A program made the position numbers and the translations under genes. Source: JALORV01 sp963769745 (GTDB lineage Bacteria; Pseudomonadota; Gammaproteobacteria; Burkholderiales; Burkholderiaceae_F). Taken from it: a stretch of 39,752 nucleotides of DNA. Each line of letters starts with the position of its first letter. The first letter of the stretch is position 1. Location of the stretch: the NCBI GenBank assembly GCA_963769745.1, contig CAVYNB010000006.1, positions 1 through 39,752 on the forward strand, written 5' to 3'. Under the pieces are notes generated by a model. That model worked only from the letters and a program-made list of their open reading frames with translations, searched no databases and was not told where the DNA came from. This document shows positions 17,176 to 25,967 of this stretch, one piece after another.

Positions 17176-17870
17176 CCCTGCTCCTTCCGTTGAGGTGCGC
17201 TCTTCTGCGCGCTGCGATTCCGAAGGTCGCTGATCCAGCGCTTGACCTGCTCGTCACCGGCCGGTGTCAGCTGCATATAGCGATCGTAGAGTTCGAGCGC
17301 ACGCACACCATCCCATAGATACAAGTCATACAGAATGCCGAGGTTCAGCACGGCGGGCGCGTAGGCGGCATCCAGCGAGATCGACTGTTCGTATGAGGCC
17401 TTCGCCTTGGCGAAGTCCCCTGCCATGCGATAGGTGATGCCCAGCTGGTTGTGCAACTCGGCGCGGTTCGGGCTCAGCTGGACGGCCTTTTCGAGCCTGG
17501 CAACCGCGTCCGCGCTCCTGCCGGCCTGGCGATCAATGAGGCCGAGGTTGGCGTACGGTCCCGCCAGTTCCGGATTCGATTTCGTCAGCGCGACAAACCC
17601 GCGCTCCGCCTCGGCCGTGCGTCCGGCCGCCAGCGCCTGACGCGCACCGTCGAAGGCACGCTGCACGGCCGGGCTGACCGGCATTTCAGGTTTCGAGGTC
17701 GCCGGTCCGGCGGCGTCCTTGGCACTCTTGGCGGCCGTTGCCGACTTCACATCGGCAGGCGCGGCAGCGTCGGGAGAAGCCGGCTTTTCATCCAGCAGCG
17801 CGCACGCCACCAGCATCGCGCTCGCGGCGACGATGCTGCCGGTCCGGATCAGGCGTTCAACGAATCGCAT
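17172..17870 (-). CDS. TPR lipoprotein
   Basis: This encodes 232 residues. The signal ends in a lipobox (MLVA then Cys23), so it should be lipid-anchored in the envelope. An Ala/Lys-rich linker covers about 30-65. At least three TPR units follow from about residue 70 (ALAAGRTAEAERGFVALTKS; PYANLGLIDRQAGRSADAVA; NQLGITYRMAGDFAKAKASY). Such proteins act as assembly platforms. It resembles small TPR lipoproteins that accompany Glt-type machines, but that link rests on context. The start overlaps the large TPR gene by 14 bp and the stop overlaps the 114-residue gene by 4 bp. Confidence 0.85.
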   Translation of the reverse strand: MRFVERLIRTGSIVAASAMLVACALLDEKPASPDAAAPADVKSATAAKSAKDAAGPATSKPEMPVSPAVQRAFDGARQALAAGRTAEAERGFVALTKSNPELAGPYANLGLIDRQAGRSADAVARLEKAVQLSPNRAELHNQLGITYRMAGDFAKAKASYEQSISLDAAYAPAVLNLGILYDLYLWDGVRALELYDRYMQLTPAGDEQVKRWISDLRNRSAQKSAPQRKEQG

Positions 17871-20682
17871 CGACCGTCCTTTCCGCGCGTTCCACCTTGT
17901 TGTAGCGGGCCGGGCGCAATTGCCCGAGCGCCGTGATGCTTTCGCGCACCGAGCTGTCGTAGATGCCGGCCGCGGTGCGCTTCGCGTTGACCTCGTGCAC
18001 TTCGATCGCCTTTTCCTCGAACGGGTAGGCCTGCTCCTCGAGCATCACGTTGTATTGCTCGAGTTCGTCCTTTTTCAGGCCCTTCGGCCGCTGCGACGTC
18101 ATCAGCGCCTTGCCGAAGTCCCGATACAGCTCCGCGGTCTGGAACGTCGCCGCTGTCGACACCTCGGCGATGCCGTAGTCCGCCGCCGTCGCATAGGCCT
18201 TCAGCGCCAGCTCCATCTTGTCTTTCTTGATCTTCAACTGACGCTTCAGCGGCTCGACCAGCGCGACCTTGCGGTAGTCGTCGGTCAGCGGCTTGGCCAA
18301 TGCGAGCGTGGCCATGCCACCGAGGTAGCGTGTGCGGTCCGTGCGCGCAGCGCCGGCAGTCAGGTCGGTCCGCTGCACTTCCTTCATCAGCGCCTGTTCG
18401 CGCGCCCCGTTGCCTTCCTCGCGCGCGACCCGAGCCAAGCGGTAGCGGGCCTCCAGCGCAGGTTCCAGCGGTTCGGGATACTGCTTGACGTAGCGCTCGT
18501 AAGCGCGTGCCGCCGAAGCGCGCGCTCCGGCCTTCTCGTACATCTCTGCCGCCTGCCACAGACCGGCGCGTGCCAGCTGCGGATCTCTGTTGGCGGCCGC
18601 AAGCTTCTCGAACTCGCCCGCAGCCTGTGTCCAGCTGCCCTTCTCCACGTAGGCCACCGCGAGCTTGCCTGACACTTCTGCCTGCAGCGGGTGCTTCGGA
18701 TAGCGGGTGCGGAAGTCCTCCAGCAGGCGCGCCGCACCGTCCCAGTCCTTCAGCGCCAGCATGGCCGCCGCTGCGTCGTACTGCGCGGTGGCGCGCACGG
18801 GCGAGGCTGGTGCCACGCTCGCGACGCGCGTGTAATGCCCGATCGCTTCGGGCAACTGACCCTTCTCCCGCGCGGACTCGCCCTGCTTGTAGACCGAAGC
18901 AGCAAGTCGTTCAGTCAATGCGCCGCGTGCGGTGTCCTTCTCGGGCGTCAACGCGAGCACTTCGCCGTAGGCGCGCTCGGCGTCGACAAACGCGCCCTTC
19001 TCGAACGATGTATGCGCTACGACAGTCCAGGCCACGCGCCGTTGCTCCGCCGGAGGCGGCGGCTGCAGGGCCAGCACCTGGCGCGCAACCGCGCTGGCGC
19101 GCTCGGTGTCGTTCAGCGCGTAAAGCTTCTCCGCCGCGTTGGTCAGCACCGATGCGCCGCGAGGGTCCTGCGGGAACGACTTCGAAAAGCGCAGTGCGCT
19201 GTCGACCGCGGCCAGCTGGACTCTTTGCGCGTCTGGCGCGCCAAGCCGCTTTTCCTGCTGCGCGTAGGACAACAGCGCGGCGTAGCCGGCATCGGCGCTC
19301 TTGGCATGCTGCGGGTAGTCGTAGGCAGACTTTTCGTACTCGACCGCCGCTTCGGAAAAACGCGCATCCTCGTAAAGCAGCTCGGCGAGCAGGAAATTGT
19401 TCTGCGCGGCCTGTGGGTCCTGCGGGAAAGAAGTCAGGTAGCTGCGGTACCAGCGCACTGCCTCCTGGTAATCCTCGCTCTTCTTCGACTTCTGCGCGCC
19501 GGCGTGATGAAAGCGTGCCAGTTCTTCCAGGTGGGTCTTGACCAGCGGCTCGGCGTTGCGGGACCAGCCCTCCGGGTTGCTGCGCTGGTAGTCGCTGCCC
19601 ACACCATAGTGAGTCACGTACTGCTTCTTCGCTTCCAACGCCTGCGTGGGGAAACCTCCCGTCGCATAGATGTCGATCACGCGCGCCTGCAGCACCGGCG
19701 CTTCCGGATGCGACGGCGATCCTTGTGCAAAGGCGCCAAAGGTGTCGGCGGCGTCCTTGACACGGTCCTGTCGGATGTAGAGCTCGCCCAGCTGCTGGTA
19801 CACGCGAAACTCGTACTCGCGGCGCACGGCAGAGTTGATGTACGGCGGAATCGATGCCGGCCCCTGCAGGTTCGCGAGCGAAATGCTCGTCACGCGGAAC
19901 GTGTCCTCGACCAGTTCGCGATCGGCGCGCGTCAGTCCGGGCACCTTCTCGAGATCACTCTCGTTGCCACGGCCGGCCAGCTTCAGGTCCAGCACGCCGA
20001 AGAACGACTGCAACGAATCCTCGAGCTTGGCCTGCTTGAACTGCGACCAGCCATGCATGTAGAGCGCCCGCTCGTAGTACGGCGAGCCCTTGTCGCCCCG
20101 CACCGTCACCAGGTACGCCGCCTCCGCTTTCGGATACTCGCGCAACGCGAACATCAGTTCGCCGCGGCGGAACTGCGCCTCGTCTCGATAGCGGGTCGTC
20201 GGATACAACAGCACCAGCTTGTCGAGCGTTGCGAGCGACGTCTCGAGGTTGCCGCTCAGCTCGTAGGCGCGCGCCAGCTGGTAGAGCACGCGGTCATTGC
20301 CCGAGTCGTTGGGGTAGGTCTTCAGGAAGTCCTGGTAGCGCGTAATGGCCGCCTTGTAGTCGGCGGCGGACCCGGCCGTCTCTCCGGTCGCCATGCGCGT
20401 ATCGACGAGGTCCATTTCCAGGTCGCCGAGGCGGCGCAGCGCTTCCTGCCGTTGCGGTTCGCGCGGTGACGCGGCCAGGAAGTCGCGATAGGCGCGCGCC
20501 GCGTCCTCTTCAGTGGCCTTGACGCCGGCATCAGGATTGACTGTCACCTGGCGCGACGCGAGTGACTTCAGCGTCGGCGGCTCGGGCGGCGTCCGCTTGA
20601 ACGGACTCGAACACGACGCGAGCAACACCACCGCGGTGATGGCGGTCGCACGCACGGCAGCCAGGCTAGTTCGCGGGCGCAC
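17857..20682 (-). CDS. large TPR-repeat lipoprotein
   Basis: This encodes 941 residues. The start is taken as GTG at 20682, where AAGGAGG lies 6 bases upstream and the signal sequence TAITAVVLLASC begins soon after; Cys24 is the lipobox Cys. The rest is almost entirely TPR-like helical repeats (for example QLARAYELSGNLETSLATLD, YSKAEAAYL-type units, AVRWYRSYLTSFPQDPQAAQ), recalling tol-pal-system YbgF and BamD-type scaffolds. It overlaps the preceding TPR gene by 17 bp, so the two could be read as one 1610-residue protein; the frameshift near 21099 creates that illusion. Likely role: a periplasmic scaffold on the outer membrane for the motor cluster. Confidence 0.85.
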   Translation of the reverse strand: MRPRTSLAAVRATAITAVVLLASCSSPFKRTPPEPPTLKSLASRQVTVNPDAGVKATEEDAARAYRDFLAASPREPQRQEALRRLGDLEMDLVDTRMATGETAGSAADYKAAITRYQDFLKTYPNDSGNDRVLYQLARAYELSGNLETSLATLDKLVLLYPTTRYRDEAQFRRGELMFALREYPKAEAAYLVTVRGDKGSPYYERALYMHGWSQFKQAKLEDSLQSFFGVLDLKLAGRGNESDLEKVPGLTRADRELVEDTFRVTSISLANLQGPASIPPYINSAVRREYEFRVYQQLGELYIRQDRVKDAADTFGAFAQGSPSHPEAPVLQARVIDIYATGGFPTQALEAKKQYVTHYGVGSDYQRSNPEGWSRNAEPLVKTHLEELARFHHAGAQKSKKSEDYQEAVRWYRSYLTSFPQDPQAAQNNFLLAELLYEDARFSEAAVEYEKSAYDYPQHAKSADAGYAALLSYAQQEKRLGAPDAQRVQLAAVDSALRFSKSFPQDPRGASVLTNAAEKLYALNDTERASAVARQVLALQPPPPAEQRRVAWTVVAHTSFEKGAFVDAERAYGEVLALTPEKDTARGALTERLAASVYKQGESAREKGQLPEAIGHYTRVASVAPASPVRATAQYDAAAAMLALKDWDGAARLLEDFRTRYPKHPLQAEVSGKLAVAYVEKGSWTQAAGEFEKLAAANRDPQLARAGLWQAAEMYEKAGARASAARAYERYVKQYPEPLEPALEARYRLARVAREEGNGAREQALMKEVQRTDLTAGAARTDRTRYLGGMATLALAKPLTDDYRKVALVEPLKRQLKIKKDKMELALKAYATAADYGIAEVSTAATFQTAELYRDFGKALMTSQRPKGLKKDELEQYNVMLEEQAYPFEEKAIEVHEVNAKRTAAGIYDSSVRESITALGQLRPARYNKVERAERTVDAIR

Positions 20683-22689
20683 GGCCACCCTCCTTAGCCA
20701 GGCTGGCGCGGTCGACGATCTGTGCCACTGCAAAGCGCGCCTGCGTGCCGTAAGCCGCCAGCCGCTCCTTCTGCCGGAGGAGTTCCGCCACGGCGAGCTC
20801 CTGCACCGCGGCCTGCTGCTCCTGCGTGAGCGCCGCGACGCGCGGAACCATCGTATCGACGCGCGCCGACAGCGCATCGATGCGGCCGGCAAACACATCG
20901 AGCCGTGCGGGCTCGTCACGTTGCGCCAGGGCGAGCGCGGCGTCGCGCTGCTGCGCCTGAGCCAGATTGCGCTGCAGTTCCTGCATGCCCTTCTTCGCAC
21001 TCCACAGGCGTGCCGCGAACTGATCGCTCTGCTGCCACAGCAATGCGCCGGCGGCGCGCCGATAGCGTTCACGCGCCTGCGCCAGTTCAGCCTGTGTGAG
21101 TCACCGAATCCTTGCCAGCTGCTGTCCAGCACCTCACGCACGCGGTCGAGCCTTGTCTGCAGCTCGCGTTCGCGCGCCGTGGCGAATGCTGCCGAGTCAC
21201 CGTCGCGTTCGACGCGCTCCAGTTCGGCCTGCAGCGACTCGAAGCGCTGCTCGAAGCCGGCGAGGTTCAATGCGCGCTCCTTCTCCTGGACCTGCGGCAA
21301 GCGCTCCGCAAAGGCCTGGCGACGATTGGCGAGCATGTCGCGCAGCACTCCAAGGCTCTCCTGCCACTGCTGCAGGTTGCGGGAGAGATAGAGCAGATCG
21401 CGGTAGTTCTTGAATGCTTCCTGGAACGGATGCGTGGCCATCAGGGCTGCGAGGTGACCACCCAGCGGCAGGTCCTGCCCCTCGGGCAGCTCGGAGATGC
21501 TCCAGAACCATCCCATCTCTTCGCCCGGATTGCTGGCCATCAATCCGTCCAGCAGCTTGCCGCTGCGGATCGCGGCCACGGATTGGTCGAGGTTGGCATT
21601 CTCGCGGTCGAACACGCCGATGGCGTCCTGGTACAGCTCGAGCGCCTGGGCATTCGCGCCCAGATCGGCGAATGCATACGGAACGGCCAGCTTGGCTTCG
21701 AGGACGGCCGCATCGTGCGGGTCGCGCGTGGACAGTTCGCTCCACGGCACCAGCGCCGACTTCATCTGGCCCTGGGCGGCAGCGGCCCAGCCGAAGCCGA
21801 GCAGCGCCTTGTTGGAGTACATCCCCGACAGTCGCACCCGTTCCAGGTAGGCGCGTGCCGGCTCGCTTCGGCCTTCCTGCAACGACGCGAAGCCGAGCGC
21901 GACATTCGCCTTGTCGCGCAGGCTTCGGTACTCCTCGCTCGTGGCGGGCAGCTTGCCGACCTCGTCGAGCAACTTCGTACCGCGCGCCAGGTCACCGCTT
22001 CGTACCAGGGCCACGCCGAGGTTGTAGCGGACATAGCTCGTTGCACCGGGGCCCTTGGCGAGCACATCCAGCACCTTGATCGCCTCGGTGTACTTGCCAC
22101 GCGCCATCAGCACGTTGGCCTGCAGCAGCGCGCGGTCTTCCTCCAGTGCGCCCGCCAGCGGTTTGTCGATGCGTCCCAGCGCGTCCTCGGACTCCGCATA
22201 CAGGCCGCGCTGGTAGCGGATCTTGGCGAGGTAGTACCAGGCGCGGTCGCGCACCGCCGGCGGCGCCCCGCGCTCGATCAGTTTGGCGAAGACTTCGCCC
22301 GCCTCGCGGTGCATGCCGTACGACAGGAACAGCCCGCCGCGCAGGATCTCGGCTTCATCGTCGTGCGGCACCATGCGGCCGAACTGCTGTGACGCCATCA
22401 ACCGGGTGACCGACGTGAAGTAGCGACCCTGGTAGAAGTAGAACAGGCTGTCGCCGTAATGCGGCGACTCGACGCCGCCCGGCGGCGGTGGCGTCGTATC
22501 GCTCCACGGCCACCAGTTCAGCCAGTTCGACATGTCCATCCAGCTGAAGGGCAGCGACGCCCCCGCCGGCTTGGCTCCACCCGACGCCTGTGCCTGCACG
22601 GCCGACGCCATGCACGCGCACACAGTCATCAGCGCCGCGACGCGCGCGCAGCGACCAGTGAGTCGGCTCAGGAAGAACAGCGATCGCAT
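20666..22689 (-). CDS. TPR and coiled-coil periplasmic protein, one frameshift as read
   Basis: This encodes about 674 residues once one frameshift is repaired. It begins with a signal peptide (residues 1-34) followed by a Trp-rich stretch (WMDMSNWLNWWPWSD). TPR-type helices run from about 75 to 400, then a Glu/Arg-rich coiled coil from about 450 to the end. Near 21098-21101 one base appears to be missing: GGTGACTC-ACACAG would read GDSTQAELAQARERYRRAAG if a C were present, and a clean coding frame then continues to TAG at 20666. The stop overlaps the next TPR gene by 17 bp. Neither half matches a named family for me; context makes it a scaffold of the motor cluster. Confidence 0.8.
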
Positions 22690-22695
22690 GCAGCG

Positions 22696-23286
22696 TTACT
22701 GCCAGACCTTGACCTCGAACTCCGGCTGCAGCTTGCCGGTGGAATCCTTGATCTGGAGTTCGATGTATTTCGGATCGGCGCCCTTCTCGATCTTGATCGT
22801 GGCGCCGCGTTTGTAGTCGCGCTCGTGCGGCCCCTTGCCGGTGAAAAAGGCCACTAGCTCGTGCGTGCCCGACTTCAGATTGCCCAGATAGAGTCGCTGC
22901 ACACCGCCCCGATGCAGCGCCTGGACTTCGGCCGGCGTGTAGAGATAGCCGGCGACATCCTTGCCGTCGAGCTTCACTCGCACCGAGTCCAGCAAGAACA
23001 TCTTGCCCACATCCATCGACACGAAGATGGCGACCTGGGTGTTGGCGGGGAACAGCAGTTCTTCCTCGAGCACCATGAGGTCGCGATTGAGCCGGATCAC
23101 ATCGGCCTTGGCATCCTGGATGCGGTCATCCAGGCTGCCGGTCGGCGTCGGTGCGGCAGCGGCTGCCGGTGCAGGCGTGGAAACCGTCGCGTTGGAAGAC
23201 GCGGGAGCGGGTGTCGGCTGCGCCGAGGCGTTAGCAAGCACCGTGAGGGCCAGGAAGACGGCCAAGAGCAGGTTGCGGTTCAACAT
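22696..23286 (-). CDS. unknown periplasmic protein of the motor cluster
   Basis: This encodes 196 residues from the ATG at 23286, preferred to one 18 bases upstream because AAGGGA lies just before it and the signal peptide (LLLAVFLALTVLANASAQ) begins there. A Pro/Ala/Thr linker covers about 22-50 and a short helix (IQDAKADVIRLNRDLMVLEE) follows. The C-terminal 120 residues are beta-rich with DVGKMFLLDSVRVKLDGKDV and LYLGNLKSGTHELVAFFTG, reminiscent of PEGA-like or Ig-like envelope domains. No named family recognised. It ends 6 bp before the TPR gene and starts 22 bp after the DUF3570 gene, so it is surely in the same transcript. Confidence 0.8.
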   Translation of the reverse strand: MLNRNLLLAVFLALTVLANASAQPTPAPASSNATVSTPAPAAAAAPTPTGSLDDRIQDAKADVIRLNRDLMVLEEELLFPANTQVAIFVSMDVGKMFLLDSVRVKLDGKDVAGYLYTPAEVQALHRGGVQRLYLGNLKSGTHELVAFFTGKGPHERDYKRGATIKIEKGADPKYIELQIKDSTGKLQPEFEVKVWQ

Positions 23287-23308
23287 ACTGCGTCCCTTAC
23301 TCAAAAAA

Positions 23309-24511
23309 TCAGAAAAGCGCAGTCACGTACACCTGCAGTACGGTCGCGTTGTACGAGTACAAGCTGCCGGTCCGCACGTCCGTGAAATCGCTGTAATCGG
23401 TCATCCAGAACTCGACCGCACCGTTCAGGAAGATCTCGTACCGGCCCGGCTCGCGCTTCAGCGCGTAGGTCGCCTTCGTACCGATCGTCCACGAGTTGTA
23501 GTTGCTCAACTGCCGGTTGCGCGTCACATACAGCGTTTCGCTGGTCGCATTGTCGGAATAGAAGAGCGCGCCATCCTGGCGATAGCCGCGCGCATAGGCG
23601 TCGACCAGCCACCTCTCGCCGAAGCGGGTCGACGCGCCGATTCCGAAGGTGTGCGCGGCGATGTCCCAGGTATCCCAGAAGTAGCGATACTCGCCGCGGA
23701 CCGCCCAGCCGGGAGCGACCTCTCCTACCAGTCGGAACTGGACGGTTCGGCTGGTACGCGTGCGCGGCATGCGCTCCGGAACCGCGGCGCCGAAGACGAG
23801 CGCCATGCGATAGGGGCTGCCAAGGAAGCCGTCGTCCGACACGACTTCGAAGTTCGCGTTGGCGTACCAGCGCGGCGACAGAATCTGCGTCACTCCAAGC
23901 CGGTAGCGCCAGTGCTTGGCCGTGTCGAAGAACCCTTCGCCGACCTTGCCGACGTCGTCCGACCCGTAGGTGTATCCGAGACCGACCGTTGTCATGCCGG
24001 AGAAGACATCCGTCGCGACATCGATATTGAAAGCGGTCGCGGTGTAGTCGGGCTCGGTGCTGTACGAACCGGCCACGGTAATCAGCGAGTCGCGCACCGC
24101 GTAGTCCGCGCCAAACCCGTACTCGTGCCGGGTCTCGTCATACGGGCTCGCGGTGGTCACCACGTCGATCGACGCGTTGCTGACGATGTCGGCGTAGTAG
24201 GTCGCAAAGAGCGACGCCTTGTTCAGCAGGCTCTTGCGCACCAGCAGCGCCGGACCCCACGCGGTCACCCCACCGCCGTCGAAGCTGTGCAACATCAGGT
24301 CCGCCCGGTCCTGCGGCAGTTCAGCTGCGTGTGCGTGGCCCGTCGAAAGCAGGCCGCCGAGTGCGCCAAGCAGGTGCGCGGTCGCCACGAACGGCAGTCG
24401 CCGCGCTCCGTTGCGACGTTCACCGAGCGAAAGCAGTGCGAACTGCATCCTTCGCAGCGCGCGCGAGACGCGCCGGGTTGCAGTTCCGGCCGCAGCTTCA
24501 ATTGCAGCCAC
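23309..24511 (-). CDS. DUF3570-type outer-membrane beta-barrel
   Basis: This encodes about 400 residues. The body consists of alternating amphipathic beta strands with many Tyr/Trp girdle residues (YGFGADYAVRDSLITVAGSY; VVSDDGFLGSPYRMALVFGA; RGEYRYFWDTWDIAAHTFGI) and ends in TALF, a C-terminal Phe as in outer-membrane proteins. Length and pairing with a DUF4266 gene fit DUF3570. The start is uncertain: GTG at 24511 has GGGAGG 5 to 6 bases upstream and overlaps the DUF4266 stop, while ATG at 24448 has no well-spaced site. Function is unknown; family members often sit with ApbE and thioredoxin genes, which are also here. Confidence 0.8.
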   Translation of the reverse strand: MAAIEAAAGTATRRVSRALRRMQFALLSLGERRNGARRLPFVATAHLLGALGGLLSTGHAHAAELPQDRADLMLHSFDGGGVTAWGPALLVRKSLLNKASLFATYYADIVSNASIDVVTTASPYDETRHEYGFGADYAVRDSLITVAGSYSTEPDYTATAFNIDVATDVFSGMTTVGLGYTYGSDDVGKVGEGFFDTAKHWRYRLGVTQILSPRWYANANFEVVSDDGFLGSPYRMALVFGAAVPERMPRTRTSRTVQFRLVGEVAPGWAVRGEYRYFWDTWDIAAHTFGIGASTRFGERWLVDAYARGYRQDGALFYSDNATSETLYVTRNRQLSNYNSWTIGTKATYALKREPGRYEIFLNGAVEFWMTDYSDFTDVRTGSLYSYNATVLQVYVTALF

Positions 24512-24752
24512 AACCGCCTCCCTGCACACCCGTGCCGCCTCGCGAGCCTTCTCGCACCTCGTGCACGTGTTCGAAGTGCTTGGCGGACAGCGGGTCACGC
24601 GGGAACTTCATCAAGGGGTCGGCCAGCCGCTCACGTTCATAGGGCTTGACCCAGGGCTCCGGCATTGCGCATGCGCTCAGCGCAGCCGCGGCAGAGAGTC
24701 CCAGCAACGCGCCGCGCAGCGCGGCCCACAGGTTTCGACGGACGGGCTTCAT
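24498..24752 (-). CDS. DUF4266-type small lipoprotein ending in GGCGCN
   Basis: This encodes 84 residues. Basic N-terminus, hydrophobic helix, then a lipobox LSA with Cys28, so it is probably a lipoprotein. The middle (WVKPYERERLADPLMKFPRD) and the His-containing stretch KHFEHVHEVREG precede a Gly-rich tail, TGVQGGGCGCN, with Cys81 and Cys83. That tail and the WVKPYERERLA motif are the hallmarks of DUF4266. The exposed CGC pair suggests metal binding, thiol chemistry or modification, none proven. ATG overlaps the thioredoxin stop (ATGA); the stop lies inside the DUF3570 start region. The three genes form a translationally coupled redox-looking trio. Confidence 0.85.
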   Translation of the reverse strand: MKPVRRNLWAALRGALLGLSAAAALSACAMPEPWVKPYERERLADPLMKFPRDPLSAKHFEHVHEVREGSRGGTGVQGGGCGCN

Positions 24753-25255
24753 TCGCGCAGCAACTCCCTGATCTGCTTGTCGTAGGTGTCTTCGTAGCCG
24801 TCGCGGTAGCCGCGATGTACGAAACGAACCCGCCCGTCGCGATCGACCAGGACGGTCGAGGGCATCGTGCTGAGGTCGTACAGCCGGCTCACCTTCTTCT
24901 CGGTATCCAGCAGCACGGGGAAGCGCATGCCGAGCTGCTTGGCCAGGCTCGCGGCCTTGTGCGGGTCCTCGTCGATGTTGACGGCCAGCACCGTGAATCC
25001 GGAGCCGCGGTACTTCTCGTACAGCTTCGAGAGGTGCGGCATCTCGACACGGCACGGTCCGCACCACGTCGCCCAGAAGTTGATCATCACCACGCGCCCG
25101 CGCTGCTCCTGCAGCCGCAGGTTCGGGCCGTCGAGGCTGGGAAGCGTGAAGTCGGGCGCACCGGCCGATGGCGTGACGGCGGCGCCGGCCATGCTGCTGC
25201 CGACGGCGAGCGCGGCCACCGCGAGCAGCCGCACCGTCTGGAAAAACTCGGGCAA
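24749..25255 (-). CDS. TlpA/ResA-like thioredoxin-fold protein
   Basis: This encodes about 168 residues with an N-terminal signal or anchor helix (VRLLAVAALAVGSSMAGA). The thioredoxin domain starts at PDFTLPSLDG, has the redox motif WATWCGPC (Cys65, Cys68) and the cis-Pro segment STMPSTVLVDRDGRV. Periplasmic members reduce disulphides, for instance in apocytochromes; here the partner could be the CGC tail of the DUF4266 protein or the haem-binding Cys of the cytochromes in this block. The start is a TTG at 25255. If one A of the five-A run at 25242-25246 is spurious, an ATG at 25265 would give MTLIARVFQTVRLLAV, a better signal peptide. Confidence 0.88.
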   Translation of the reverse strand: MPEFFQTVRLLAVAALAVGSSMAGAAVTPSAGAPDFTLPSLDGPNLRLQEQRGRVVMINFWATWCGPCRVEMPHLSKLYEKYRGSGFTVLAVNIDEDPHKAASLAKQLGMRFPVLLDTEKKVSRLYDLSTMPSTVLVDRDGRVRFVHRGYRDGYEDTYDKQIRELLRE

Positions 25256-25286
25256 TCAATGTCATGTCGTGCATGGGTCGGAAGAA

Positions 25287-25952
25287 TCAGAAGAAGAACG
25301 TGATGCCTGCCGTCAGCTCGAGGTTCTGCGTGGACTTGCTCTGACCGAGCAGATCGAGCGTGTACAGGTGATCGCGAAAGTCGACCTGGATGGCCGCCCA
25401 GTCCTTCAGGAACACGCGGTAGCCAAGACCGAAGTTGATGGTCTGCTTGCTCTGTTCGAGAAACTTGGTGCTGCCCACGCCGGCAATCAGGTACAGCGCG
25501 GAGGCCATCGCGTAGCGGCTGCCGAAGAAGACCTCGCCCGGCAGGATGTTGTATCCGACGGACAGGTTGTAGTACGAGAGCGTCTCTTCCTTTTCGGGAA
25601 AGACGCCGCCCGGGAGGATCTGCCGGTAGTTCTCGTCACTGACACTCGTCGTGCCGTAGACGGCCTCGACGAAGAAGTCCTCGGTGATGTGATAACCGAG
25701 GCGCACGCCATACACGAAGCTCGCGCCGAAGTCCTCGCTCGAATAGGTGCCCAGGTAGGCACCGGCGATGATGTCCCGGCTGGGAATCTTCGGCACGCGA
25801 ACATCGCGTCGCGGCACCGTTGGCTCGATCACCTGCTCGTTCGGCGGCTGGTTCGGCGCTCCAGCGGCCGGTGCCGTGGTCTGCGCGAGCGACGGTGTCG
25901 CGGCGATCGCGAGGCCGGCCGCAAGAGGTAGCGCAAGGAGAGTTTTTCGCAT
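25287..25952 (-). CDS. outer-membrane beta-barrel protein (myxobacterial-type OMP family)
   Basis: This encodes 221 residues. Signal peptide at 1-24, a Pro-rich linker at 25-60, then about eight beta strands with alternating aromatic residues (AGAYLGTYSSEDFGASFVYG; YHITEDFFVEAVYG) ending in TAGITFFF. The pattern fits the short outer-membrane barrel family first defined from myxobacteria (TIGR04565-like); I judge this by eye. It ends 31 bp before the thioredoxin gene and starts 15 bp after the second barrel gene. The two consecutive barrels could form the outer-membrane end of the motor complex. Confidence 0.8.
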   Translation of the reverse strand: MRKTLLALPLAAGLAIAATPSLAQTTAPAAGAPNQPPNEQVIEPTVPRRDVRVPKIPSRDIIAGAYLGTYSSEDFGASFVYGVRLGYHITEDFFVEAVYGTTSVSDENYRQILPGGVFPEKEETLSYYNLSVGYNILPGEVFFGSRYAMASALYLIAGVGSTKFLEQSKQTINFGLGYRVFLKDWAAIQVDFRDHLYTLDLLGQSKSTQNLELTAGITFFF

Positions 25953-25967
25953 GGGTGGATGTCGCGA

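Noticed and set aside
18691..20469. Long plus-strand open frame of 592 codons
   Set aside because: It is antisense to the large TPR gene, with no ribosome site or family features.
17857..22689. A single 1610-residue TPR protein
   Set aside because: The frame is joined only through about 140 out-of-frame, Arg/Ser-rich residues. A proper coding frame for the first gene continues to a TAG at 20666, and the second gene has its own AAGGAGG, GTG start and lipobox.
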